DNA from: Archangium lipolyticum
GTDB taxonomy: Bacteria; Myxococcota; Myxococcia; Myxococcales; Myxococcaceae
Assembly: GCF_024623785.1 (NCBI RefSeq)
Contig: NZ_JANKBZ010000008.1
Coordinates: 339,605-403,604, forward strand
Length of the DNA: 64,000 nucleotides
Direction of reading: 5' to 3'
The translations under genes and the position numbers were made by a program. Below, piece by piece: positions 36,998-44,971 of this stretch. The notes below the pieces were generated by a model, which searched no databases, was not told where the DNA came from, and worked only from the letters and a program-made list of their open reading frames with translations. The first letter of the stretch is position 1, and the number at the start of each line of letters is the position of its first letter.

Positions 36998-38770
36998 ATG
37001 ACCCACAACAACCCGACCACCCCCACGCTCCCCGAGGCCCAGCGCGGCCCGGCGGAGAAGCTCCTGGACCTGGTGCTCGGAGGCTCCGCGCACCTGTGGC
37101 ACAACCGCCCGGGCCTGGACGTGAACGGCGTCTGGTACCCGGCCCAGGGCGCCAGCGCGGACCTCGTCCGCCGCGGCACCCCGGTCGAGCCCGGCCTCTT
37201 CGTGCCCGCGGCGGTGAAGCTCTACCGCCAGCTGCTCCACATCTACCAGCTCAACACGGACCTGATGGCGCACTTCGCGTCCTACGCGCTCACGCAGACG
37301 GACTGGCGTGATCTCAAGGTGGCCACGTGCGCGCTGATGCTCGTGCAGAGCCACTCCGGGCAGCCCGTCCGCGACGACGACGGCACCATCGCGTTCCACG
37401 ACGACGACTTCCGCGCCATTGGCGAGGCCATGGTCCTCCACTACGAGCGCAAGTCCACGCGCATGCTCACGCCCAAGGCGGTGCTGCGGGTGGCCGAGCT
37501 GCTCGAGACTCCGGAGATCGCCCGCCTCAACCGCGAGGCCGGCTTCGGCGACCCCGCGTCCCGCAAGCCGCCCCTCGGCCGGTGGAAGAGCGTGGCGACC
37601 CGCTGGCTGCGCGTGCGTGAGCAGAACCTGCCCATGCTCCAGGGCCTGGTGAAGGCCGGCTACAAGGAGACGCTGAAGAGGATCGCCCGCAAGGCCGGCT
37701 ACAAGCCGGTGACGCAGGCCTTCTTCGAGGTGCTCGGCTGGAAGCAGAAGCAGGCGGACGCGGGCCACCGCACGGTGGGCCTGGAGGGACTCACCCTCCT
37801 CAAGCGGGAGCGCTTCGACGGGCTCTCGGAGGCGGAGATCTGCGAGCGGATCGAGCTGGATCGCCTCTCCTACAAGGAGGTGGTGGGCCGGCTGCCGAAG
37901 GACGTGGGCCTGACGCCGGCCATCATGGCGGCGCTCCTGCCCTCGTTGTCGGACAGGGACTTGCGCATGCTGACGCCCACGCTCGAGGAGTTGGGGTTGC
38001 TGTCGGACTCCACCATCCGCGCGCGCTGGGAGAAGGCGGTGCGGGCGGCGACCGACCAGCGGGCGCTCCACATCGTGAAGAACGTCCGCAGCCAGGAGCT
38101 GAAGGCGAAGCTGGAGGAGGCGAGCGACAACGCGGCGAAGGCGGCGGTGGCGGAGGCGGTGGCGGAGACGGACGTGCGGGTGATGTTCCTCATCGACAAG
38201 TCCGGCTCCATGGAGGGTGCCATCGAGCAGTCCAAGGAGGCGCTGTCGCGCATCCTCGCGGGCTTCCCGCTGGAGAAGCTGCACATCGCGACGTTCGACA
38301 CGATGGGCACGGTGCTCACGCCCAAGGCGGCCAGCCGGACGGCGGTGCAGCACATGCTGAAGGGCATCAAGGCGGCGGGGGGTACCGCGCACGCGGCCGG
38401 TGTGCAGGCGCTGCACCGGGCGGGAGTGCGGGTACCGGAGGAGGCGAAGCTCATCGTCATCGTCGTGGGTGACGAGGCCGGTGAGTCGGGTGATCAGCTC
38501 GCCCGGGCCTTCCGCGAGTGCGGCTACAGCGTGGCCGCGCTGGCGATGCTGGTGAGCGTGGCCAGCAACGCCAACCGGGGCAGCACCGTGCGCACGTGCG
38601 CGGGACAGCTCCAGGTGCCGTTCAGTGAGGTGTCGGTGGACCAGTTCGATGACCCGTACCAGGTCCCCCGGGTGCTCAAGGCGCTGTTGGACGCGCCGAA
38701 GGCGGCCGGGGCCACCCAGTCCGGCTGGGTCGAGCGGGTGATGCGCACGCCGCTGTTGAAGGTGGCGTGA
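36998..38770 (+). CDS. vWA-domain protein with helical-repeat N-terminus
   Basis: Protein of 590 aa. A helical N-terminal region (about 15-330) with HEAT/Ro60-like character (KLYRQLLHIYQLN, RWLRVREQNLPML, ILTP-like TPTLEELG) precedes a vWA domain (about 395-560) with a full MIDAS: D400-x-S-x-S in DKSGSM, a Thr, and GDEAG. It is conserved in other bacteria beside JAB and E1-like genes. Good CCGGAGGGG site before the ATG. Next gene starts 16 bp downstream. A role in scaffold or substrate presentation for a ubiquitin-like system is an inference; a Ro60-like RNA-binding role is the alternative. Confidence 0.75.
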   Translation: MTHNNPTTPTLPEAQRGPAEKLLDLVLGGSAHLWHNRPGLDVNGVWYPAQGASADLVRRGTPVEPGLFVPAAVKLYRQLLHIYQLNTDLMAHFASYALTQTDWRDLKVATCALMLVQSHSGQPVRDDDGTIAFHDDDFRAIGEAMVLHYERKSTRMLTPKAVLRVAELLETPEIARLNREAGFGDPASRKPPLGRWKSVATRWLRVREQNLPMLQGLVKAGYKETLKRIARKAGYKPVTQAFFEVLGWKQKQADAGHRTVGLEGLTLLKRERFDGLSEAEICERIELDRLSYKEVVGRLPKDVGLTPAIMAALLPSLSDRDLRMLTPTLEELGLLSDSTIRARWEKAVRAATDQRALHIVKNVRSQELKAKLEEASDNAAKAAVAEAVAETDVRVMFLIDKSGSMEGAIEQSKEALSRILAGFPLEKLHIATFDTMGTVLTPKAASRTAVQHMLKGIKAAGGTAHAAGVQALHRAGVRVPEEAKLIVIVVGDEAGESGDQLARAFRECGYSVAALAMLVSVASNANRGSTVRTCAGQLQVPFSEVSVDQFDDPYQVPRVLKALLDAPKAAGATQSGWVERVMRTPLLKVA

Positions 38771-38786
38771 GAGAGGAGTGGGTGTC

Positions 38787-39707
38787 GTGGACTACCGGAA
38801 GTTCCTCGGGAAGGTGGAGTCGGAGGTACTGCCCTACTTCGGCGGTGCCACCGTCGACGCGGCCTCGCGGCGCCTCCGCGTGTCCACGCCGCCCGCTCCG
38901 GGCTGGTGGCGCTTCGACGTGCAGGGGCGCACCGCCACCGCGCGGGAGCCGGCCGAGCCTCAGGGACTCGACGGGCTCCCGCTCGTCCGTGGCCACCTGT
39001 GGGGCTCGCGGCTGGTGCGCGAGGGCGCGGTGGCCGAGAGGGTGCAGTTGCTCCCCGAGGAGGAGCCACCGCGCTTCTCGCCCATGCGGGCCCGGCGCTG
39101 GCATGACGGGACGCTCGTCTTCGAGGGGCTCGAGTTCGAGGGCGAGGCCGAGGGCACCGCGCGGCTCATGGTGGAGGAAGGCCGGACGCTCGCGGAGGTG
39201 AAGGCCGTGCCGGCCTCGCTGCGGGCGGCATTCGGCTACGCGGTGTTGGAGGGCGTCTCGGGCGCGCTCGGCATCCGCTTCGCTCCCGCCGAGGTACGTG
39301 GCCAGGTTCTGTCCGTGGCCGAGCAAGGCCGGCCCGCGGCCGAAGCCTGCTTGCGGAGGCTGGCCGCCGGGCGAGAGGCCCACGTGCGGGAGATGGAGAC
39401 GCGGCTGCGCGGCCAACCTCGTCACCCGGAGCGGCAGACCCAGGGAGTGTCGCGGGTGGAGCGGGCACTGGAATCAGCGGGAGCGCGGCTGCTGGCCACG
39501 CGGCGGCTGGGCAACGAGCGGCTCGAGGTGACGTTCGGCTTCATGGACGAGCGCTTCATCAGCATCGTGGAGACGGAGACGCTGCAGGTGGTGGATGCGG
39601 GAATCTGCCTCGCGGGATCGGATCGTCAGGTGACACTGGAGAGCCTGCCCTCGGTCATCCGCGAGGCCATCCAGGACGACGTGCTGGTCATCACCCGGCA
39701 CGCATGA
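38787..39707 (+). CDS. Protein with E2-like C-terminal domain, candidate conjugating enzyme
   Basis: Protein of 306 aa, not confidently recognised. The N-terminal 190 residues are beta-rich with helices. The C-terminal 90 residues read as three strands (ERLEVTFGFM, RFISIVET, LQVVDA) followed by GICL with Cys274, then an extended segment and the helix LESLPSVIREAI. This order, with G-x-C-L after the strands and a helix beyond, is that of ubiquitin-conjugating (E2) folds, and Cys274 would be the active site. Position between a vWA gene and a JAB peptidase gene fits. GTG start at 38787 with a GAGAGGAG site. The E2 reading is a hypothesis. Confidence 0.55.
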   Translation: MDYRKFLGKVESEVLPYFGGATVDAASRRLRVSTPPAPGWWRFDVQGRTATAREPAEPQGLDGLPLVRGHLWGSRLVREGAVAERVQLLPEEEPPRFSPMRARRWHDGTLVFEGLEFEGEAEGTARLMVEEGRTLAEVKAVPASLRAAFGYAVLEGVSGALGIRFAPAEVRGQVLSVAEQGRPAAEACLRRLAAGREAHVREMETRLRGQPRHPERQTQGVSRVERALESAGARLLATRRLGNERLEVTFGFMDERFISIVETETLQVVDAGICLAGSDRQVTLESLPSVIREAIQDDVLVITRHA

Positions 39708-39752
39708 GACTCCCCTCTCCCCCTGGGAGAGGGGCGGGGGTGAGGGTCTACC
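39708..39752. repeat. REP-like palindromic element
   Basis: Copy of the family: CCCCTCTCCCCCTGGGAGAG then GGGCGGGGGTGAGGGTC. It fills the 46-bp gap between the E2-like and JAB genes and its CCCCTCTCCC/GGGAGAGGGG arms can pair. It may attenuate transcription between the two genes. Confidence 0.75.
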
Positions 39753-39753
39753 C

Positions 39754-40107
39754 ATGAGACAGCGAGAGGTCTGCCTGCTCATCGGCCGTAACGGGACGGT
39801 GCTGTGGAGCGATGCGTCGGACAGTCCCATCTGGATGCCGGACTCCCGCGCGCGTTGGGAGGCCATCTGGCGGCTGCGCGACGAGTTGGAGGAGATCGCT
39901 CACAGCCATCCGGTGGGACCCTTGGGATTCAGCGCCGAGGACGAGACGACGATGGCGGCACTCACCGAGGCACTCGGCCGTCCCGTGCGTTTCTCGGTGG
40001 TGGCGCCCACGGGGATGGTCGTACGCGAGGGAGGCGAGGACGTGCGCATCACCGAGGAGCCCGAATGGGCCTCGCGCCTGCGGGCGGAGTCCGGGATGGC
40101 GCATTGA
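39754..40107 (+). CDS. JAB/JAMM-family metallopeptidase
   Basis: Small Prok-JAB (MPN+) protein, 117 aa, the minimal size for the fold. The zinc motif is complete and correctly spaced: E5 in REVCLLIG, H50-x-H52-P, S60 and D63 (H-x-H-x7-S-x2-D, AHSHPVGPLGFSAED). Eukaryotic relatives remove ubiquitin; prokaryotic ones trim or detach ubiquitin-like proteins or act in sulfur metabolism. The gene follows the vWA and E2-like genes on one strand. It is immediately followed by the convergent immunity gene of the second toxin locus, so any further operon genes here are displaced. Confidence 0.85.
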   Translation: MRQREVCLLIGRNGTVLWSDASDSPIWMPDSRARWEAIWRLRDELEEIAHSHPVGPLGFSAEDETTMAALTEALGRPVRFSVVAPTGMVVREGGEDVRITEEPEWASRLRAESGMAH

Positions 40108-40144
40108 CCCAGACTCGTGGCCACATGCCAGGGCCGTACTGGCA

Positions 40145-40705
40145 TCACGGCCGAGGCATCACACTCAGCAATTGCACTACCTGATGCTCGACAAGCTTCC
40201 GCCAGTCCTTCAGCGCTCTGAGCGTGAGGAGTTGTGGACATACCCGCTCGCAGCATTTGAAAAAGGCGGCAAGCGCGCCATCCAAGGCGAGTACCAACTC
40301 CTTCACACCGAGCATCTCGTCGCGCCCTCCAAAGCGATTTTCGCCTCCAGCGATGAGCGGCTCGCAACGCACTCGAAGCATGCTCTCCGCGCGTGTGAAT
40401 GCCAGAACGGTTTCAATCCCCTGCTCGTACATCCGCAGCTGGAAAGAGGGGGACCCATCGAGGAGCGCTTGAAGCAGCCCTTGGAGCTGCTCGAGGAACA
40501 CGGAGAAATCCGTGCGCACATCGACTGGCCATGGATGTTCCCCACAACAGGCAAGCCGGAAGTCAGCCACATTGGCGTCCGCGATGAGCTCGCAGGCCGC
40601 CATGAGCTGTGCCTCAGCGGTTTCCAGCTCGTACTCATCGCCCGTTTGTCCGGGCTGGGCCGTCGCAAGTGCACTGGGATGAAGCTGGAGGGTCAATTCG
40701 AACAT
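40145..40705 (-). CDS. Immunity protein for the 40.7-kb lipoprotein toxin
   Basis: Protein of 186 aa placed 6 bp after the toxin stop, in the position of an immunity gene. No family is recognised. It is mainly helical with several Cys (MAACELI, LACCGEH, FKCCERVC) and an acidic N-terminal half. An AAGGTGAGAG ribosome site precedes the ATG. Base composition is visibly less GC-rich than the flanking core genes, which fits recent exchange of toxin-immunity modules. The immunity role is inferred from position and the matching arrangement at 9.1-11.7 kb. Confidence 0.65.
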   Translation of the reverse strand: MFELTLQLHPSALATAQPGQTGDEYELETAEAQLMAACELIADANVADFRLACCGEHPWPVDVRTDFSVFLEQLQGLLQALLDGSPSFQLRMYEQGIETVLAFTRAESMLRVRCEPLIAGGENRFGGRDEMLGVKELVLALDGALAAFFKCCERVCPQLLTLRALKDWRKLVEHQVVQLLSVMPRP

Positions 40706-40711
40706 GCACTC

Positions 40712-42049
40712 TCACCTTGGACCAGGCACCGGATAAGCGGTTTCGATGCCTCCTCTCACCGTGGGCACGACAAGAGCGTGGCGAACAGGAAGAATACTCC
40801 CATCAGGCATGATGACCTGTCCCATTCCCTCGGGAATCGGGATGACCGCGGGACCTTCAAGACCCGAGCGAACGTCCTTGAGGTAACGGGCAGCAGCCTC
40901 ATTATCGATCCACTGCCCTTGAGGCGTTCCGGTACCGGCCGCACGTCCGCGAAGATTGTTCGTGTTCTTCAAACCATGGCCATGCCGCGAGAAGGTGTGT
41001 CCGAACGTACGTTGACTCTTCCAATTGTCCCACTGGAGCTCCCCTCCATTCGCCGGGTCTCCACCAGCCGACATGGCGACCGCATTGGGAGCGAGCACGA
41101 GGGTGACGGACTCGGCGCTCACGGCGACCGTCTCCACCTCCCCCACGGCCACCAGACGGATACCCACTTGCGCTTCCGCCTGGGCCGCCGCCCGCGCCAC
41201 ACCGGGTAGTTGCGGAACCTTCGCCGACAGCCCCGCCGCCGTGTTGCCGATGGCCACCGTGGCCAGCAAGGCGAAAGCACGCGCCGCGTTTCGGCCCATC
41301 ACCTTGCCGTAGCGCTCCCCTGCTTCGCGCAGCTCCGTGAACGAGAGGGCCCGGTCCGCCTCCTCCATGAGCCGCTTGAAGCCCACGAGCAGGCCCCAGA
41401 AGGTATCGACGCCCACGTAGGCGATGAGGGTCGCCGTCATCACCGCGGCGAGCCCCTTGGAAAATGGCTCCGGCAGCGCGAGGAGGACCATGTACGTGGT
41501 CCACGTCCAGAACACCGCCGCCACCATGGCATGGGGGTCGGCCATGTCCTTGAACGCTTCCAGCATCTCGTCCAGCACGGCGCCCTGAGCCAGGGCCATG
41601 GCCAGGGCGAAACGGCCATCCCCTGTAATGGTGGGGCTTTCCGCCAGAAGGCGCAGACAGTCTCCTGGTCTACCGGTACGCGCGCACCAGCGCAGGTAGG
41701 CGCGCGTCAACTCCACCTCCGCCGCTGGCGACTCACCCTCCAGGTGTTCGCCTGGCCCAAGCGGAGTGATGACGCGACCGCGTGTGCCGTACAGATACGA
41801 ACCGCTGCGAGCATCCACCTCGAACAACCGCCGGGCGGCATCCTGGGGCCGGGCAGGAGGCCGAATCTCCCGGGCCTGTTTCGCCACGGCGGCCTTGAGC
41901 TCGTCACCGTTCAAGCTCACCGGCCCGGCGCCGGTGCGTGGAATGAAGACGAGGGTGTCAGTTCCGCCCGTGTCCAGCCGAACGACCCGGGAAGAGGTAC
42001 CACACCCGGAGAGGAGAACCAGCAGCACCGCCGTCCAGACTGGCTTCAT
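40712..42049 (-). CDS. Lipoprotein polymorphic toxin, second locus (SitA-like)
   Basis: Predicted 445-aa lipoprotein toxin with lipobox LLSGC (C16). Its middle region matches the AHH toxin at 9.1 kb: LALPEPFSKGLAAVMTA against LVFPDPVLSKGIGVAMT, and FTELREAGERYGKVMGRNAAR against YQELREASERYGQVLGPNTLR. The C-terminal 106 residues differ completely: they hold SRHG in GHTFSRHGHG (350-359), NNLRGRA, and GQWIDNEAAARYL, the pattern of small RNase toxins of the BECR (barnase/EndoU/colicin-like) group. Delivery by outer-membrane exchange is inferred from the family. Followed 6 bp later by its immunity gene. Confidence 0.75.
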   Translation of the reverse strand: MKPVWTAVLLVLLSGCGTSSRVVRLDTGGTDTLVFIPRTGAGPVSLNGDELKAAVAKQAREIRPPARPQDAARRLFEVDARSGSYLYGTRGRVITPLGPGEHLEGESPAAEVELTRAYLRWCARTGRPGDCLRLLAESPTITGDGRFALAMALAQGAVLDEMLEAFKDMADPHAMVAAVFWTWTTYMVLLALPEPFSKGLAAVMTATLIAYVGVDTFWGLLVGFKRLMEEADRALSFTELREAGERYGKVMGRNAARAFALLATVAIGNTAAGLSAKVPQLPGVARAAAQAEAQVGIRLVAVGEVETVAVSAESVTLVLAPNAVAMSAGGDPANGGELQWDNWKSQRTFGHTFSRHGHGLKNTNNLRGRAAGTGTPQGQWIDNEAAARYLKDVRSGLEGPAVIPIPEGMGQVIMPDGSILPVRHALVVPTVRGGIETAYPVPGPR

Positions 42050-42133
42050 GGGATCCTCCCGGGTGGTTACCCCGATGGGTAGCCAGCCCGATGGGATACC
42101 CGATGGGTCCGACAGGAGCCGGGTTGACGCTTG

Positions 42134-42721
42134 CTACCAGGTGTAGACCAGGTTGAAGTCCGCTCCAGGGTCCCGGTAGTCCGTCAGGATGGCGGTCGGC
42201 TCGAATCCGGCCACCGAGCGGATCAATTCCCGGTACATGCCGCGGATCCACGCCGGCCCCGTCACTTCCTTCTTGAAGAGGAGCCGGGCGGAGTTGGCAC
42301 CCAGCTTCTCGTACGCACGCTCGCCATGGCTGGTCGCGGCCCTGGCCGAGGCCGTCGTCGCCGCCAGGATCTGCTGCATGTCCCCGCCCGGGAACTTCCA
42401 CATGGCCCGGCCGAGCGCGGACGCGACGAACCTGCGCCCGGAGAACACGCCCAACTCCTCCATCGCCACCGCATAGGAGATGCCGAGTTGACGCTCGACG
42501 GCCCCCACCGCCGCATCCATGACGCGCAGCTGCTCGGCGACGGGAAGGTTGAAGGCCGCGCCTCCCTCCAACGATGGAGCCACGGCCCGGACCTCCTCGA
42601 CGGCCCCGGGTCCCAGTCGCTCCTCGACATAGGACAGGGCGGAAGTGAGGAACTGCGCCTGGGTTCTCGCCTCGGGTGGTGCCAGGGCGATGCGGCGCAG
42701 CATGGCGTCTCTCGTGTCCAT
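42134..42721 (-). CDS. DUF2378 (TIGR02265) myxobacterial protein
   Basis: Protein of 195 aa of the DUF2378 family, which is essentially restricted to myxobacteria and has no known function. Recognisable are the mid-protein ISYAVAMEELGVFSGRRF block and the C-terminal GPAWIRGMYRELIRSVAGFEP. It is located 84 bp upstream of the lipoprotein toxin on the same strand and may be part of that locus. Start ATG at 42721; an enormous upstream frame extension is rejected because it runs through the convergent genes. Confidence 0.72.
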   Translation of the reverse strand: MDTRDAMLRRIALAPPEARTQAQFLTSALSYVEERLGPGAVEEVRAVAPSLEGGAAFNLPVAEQLRVMDAAVGAVERQLGISYAVAMEELGVFSGRRFVASALGRAMWKFPGGDMQQILAATTASARAATSHGERAYEKLGANSARLLFKKEVTGPAWIRGMYRELIRSVAGFEPTAILTDYRDPGADFNLVYTW

Positions 42722-42973
42722 CACTCGTAAGTCTATCGCCGCCCCCCAGCCGCAGCCATCGGGCATCCGGTCAGCGCGCGCACTCGCCCCGGACAAGGTA
42801 CGTGCCCACCATGCGGCTCCGTTCGAACCCTGAGCGATTGCCTGTCCGCCCTCCGGGCAGCCATATCGGGACTCCACGGGGCCCAGAAGGGGGCACCGCG
42901 CGCGCTCACCAGAAGTCGACATGGGACAGTTCACCGCAGAGCTCTTCGAGGCGCATGGACTAGAGTGGAGTCC

Positions 42974-43237
42974 GTGAGCGCGGATCATCCCGAGGACAGT
43001 GGACGTACGGATCGCTGGCAAAGTCTCGTGGCGGGGGCCTTCCTGTTGGAGGAGACACTGGCCTCGAAGCAGGGTCCCGGGGATGCGCCTGGCGCGAACC
43101 CCCCAGCCCTTCGCTACCTGGACAGCCTGCTCGAGGTCTTCCCCTCGAGCCTGGATCCAGTGGAGGACTTCGAGGGCTATGCCGTCCGGCGGATGGTCCT
43201 CGCCCTGCGGCACGCCCTGGAGCAGGACGGCCGCTGA
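42974..43237 (+). CDS. Small hypothetical protein
   Basis: Short reading frame of 87 aa with coding-like third-position GC. It contains two helical stretches (SLVAGAFLLEETLAS; RRMVLALRHALEQ) and an acidic middle. GTG start at 42974 with GGAG close upstream; a GTG at 42965 is an alternative. No family recognised. The 250 bp before it, after the DUF2378 gene, holds nothing I can identify. Confidence 0.45.
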   Translation: MSADHPEDSGRTDRWQSLVAGAFLLEETLASKQGPGDAPGANPPALRYLDSLLEVFPSSLDPVEDFEGYAVRRMVLALRHALEQDGR

Positions 43238-43260
43238 GCGGGCTTCGACGAAACGTCGTG

Positions 43261-43923
43261 CTACACCGGACGGAGCTCGGGTCGGGTGTCTCCCTGCCCG
43301 GCCAACGGCTGTTGCTCGAACTTCTGTTCGATGGACTTCACGCCGAACGCGCTGGGGTCCAACTGCTCGCGGCCCGCGAAGACCATGCGGGCGCGGCCCA
43401 GCAGCCAACCGAGGCCCTTCACCGCGTCGCGCAGGATCCGCGCGGGGGCCTGGCGCGAAATCAATCGCGGGCTGCGCTGGTCGAGCTCCTCGCCCTTCAT
43501 GGTCAGGTCCTTCACCCCCACGCCGTGCGAGTACACCATCTCGCCGCCCAGCCAGCCGGTGTAGGAGGCGAAGGCGAACGCGCCCAGGCCCAGGATGTTG
43601 GAGAGCAGCGAGGCCCGGTGGCTCGCGCGCCACACGGCGACCCCGAACGCCCCCAGCACGATGGTCACGTTGCCGAGCCCATGGAGGAACATCATGTCCC
43701 GGGTGTGCCGCTCCTCGACCTTCACCTCCTGCGAGGCGGCCATCCCGGCCACGCCCGCCAGCAATCCACTCGCCGCCGTGGTCCACCACAGCGTCCGGGC
43801 GGCCTTGTCCAGCCTCCGATCGCCGGTGAGCGCCGCCGCCAGGTCGACGACGACCGTGGACGGCAGCAGCGCCAGCGGCGCGTGGATCAATGTCGGGTGC
43901 AGCTCGTGTACGCGAGTCTCCAT
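43261..43923 (-). CDS. DUF2231 membrane protein
   Basis: Inner-membrane protein of 220 aa. The N-terminal 130 residues match DUF2231, with the signature LHPTLIHAPLALLP (8-21) and four hydrophobic helices (about 15-30, 45-62, 82-100 and 108-125). Conserved His residues (H8, H14, H82) suggest haem or metal binding; the domain's job is unknown. A soluble tail of about 80 residues follows. A GAGGAGGAATTCC ribosome site supports the ATG at 43923. Divergent from a DUF2905 gene. Confidence 0.8.
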   Translation of the reverse strand: METRVHELHPTLIHAPLALLPSTVVVDLAAALTGDRRLDKAARTLWWTTAASGLLAGVAGMAASQEVKVEERHTRDMMFLHGLGNVTIVLGAFGVAVWRASHRASLLSNILGLGAFAFASYTGWLGGEMVYSHGVGVKDLTMKGEELDQRSPRLISRQAPARILRDAVKGLGWLLGRARMVFAGREQLDPSAFGVKSIEQKFEQQPLAGQGDTRPELRPV

Positions 43924-44118
43924 GGAATTCCTCCTCGTCTTCGAAACCTTGGGGCGAGACGATCGGCGGACAACCCGCCCCGCCGGACTCCTGGATGCCC
44001 CACCCCCAGGCGAAGAGACACCTCCGGGGAGGGGCGGACGAGGAAGCACCCCCATTGCCAGGGAGGGCGGGCGTGGACAGACCACCGGCCACCAGAGGCG
44101 AGTCCTCGGGAGGACACG

Positions 44119-44334
44119 ATGAAATCGACGGGGTTGATGCTGGTGCTGGCGGGGCTCGGCCTCGTCGTCATCGGGCTGCTGGTGTACTCGGGCGCGCTGT
44201 CCTGGTTCGGCCGGCTGCCGGGTGACGTGCGCTGGGAGGGCGAACACACCCGCGTCTACTTCCCGCTGGTCTCGATGCTGCTGCTCTCCGTGCTGTTGAG
44301 CCTGATCTCCTTCGTGGTGCGCCGGTTCCTCTGA
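44119..44334 (+). CDS. DUF2905 small membrane protein
   Basis: Two-helix inner-membrane protein of 71 aa. Helices at about 5-27 and 48-68 flank the family signature SWFGRLPGDVRWEG and VYFPLVSMLLLSVLLS. The family is widespread and uncharacterised. CGGGAGGA ribosome site 8 nt before the ATG. Confidence 0.85.
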   Translation: MKSTGLMLVLAGLGLVVIGLLVYSGALSWFGRLPGDVRWEGEHTRVYFPLVSMLLLSVLLSLISFVVRRFL

Positions 44335-44448
44335 CGCTCGCGATGCTTACGCATTCGTCGGGTGGAGTTCACTCCATCCAGGACGACGCTTGGGTGCGGA
44401 CCCGCAGTGACTAGGCTTGCACCCGCTCACCTCAAGGAGGAGCACCGC

Positions 44449-44955
44449 ATGTCGATCGAATCGCGCCCGCCCCAGGAGGCCGAACAGCAGAACACGGCCG
44501 AGATGATAGCCCCCACCGCCAACCCGCCCGACCAGGCCCCCGCCTCGGTGACTCCCACGGGCCAGCCCGGTGGCCGGCGCAAGATGGGCAAGTCGGGACC
44601 CCCCGGGCCGGCCAGGAAGGGCCGCACCGTCGCCAGGCGCAAGCCGGAGAAGAAGGCTCCGGCGCCCACCAGCACCAAGCGGGCCGCGGCGGCCCGCAAG
44701 AACACGCGCGCGGGCGAGGCCAGCAGCTTCCGTGAGAAGGCGGGCTGGAAGACCGAGCCCAAGGTCGGCGGCCGCAAGCCCTCGGCCTCGCAGAAGAGGG
44801 GCCCCACCAAGAAGGCGGGACCGGCCCAGAAGACCCTCGCCAAGCGTGCCGCCGGCAAGAGCCCCGCCGCCAAGCGCCCCACGGCGAAGACCGCCGCCCG
44901 GCGTACCGTCGCCGCCGCCAAGCGCACCGTGAAGCGGGCCACCGGACGCCGCTAG
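44449..44955 (+). CDS. Histone H1-like basic protein
   Basis: Low-complexity basic protein of 168 aa. After an acidic/neutral N-terminus of about 45 residues the sequence is Lys/Arg/Ala/Pro-rich, with KxA and RK repeats to the end (KRAAGKSPAAKRPTAKTAAR), as in eukaryotic H1 tails and HctB-like nucleoid proteins. Predicted DNA compaction or binding. Strong AAGGAGG site. Convergent with the large membrane-protein gene. Confidence 0.65.
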   Translation: MSIESRPPQEAEQQNTAEMIAPTANPPDQAPASVTPTGQPGGRRKMGKSGPPGPARKGRTVARRKPEKKAPAPTSTKRAAAARKNTRAGEASSFREKAGWKTEPKVGGRKPSASQKRGPTKKAGPAQKTLAKRAAGKSPAAKRPTAKTAARRTVAAAKRTVKRATGRR

Positions 44956-44971
44956 ACGCCCTCCCCCCTCC

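Noticed and set aside
36998..38770. Ro60/TROVE protein as the primary call for the vWA gene
   Set aside because: The helical N-terminus and vWA resemble it, but TROVE signature residues were not found and no Y RNA is visible.
42134..44092. A 652-codon minus-strand protein covering the DUF2378 gene
   Set aside because: Only the last 195 residues match a family; the remainder runs through non-coding DNA and the DUF2231 gene.
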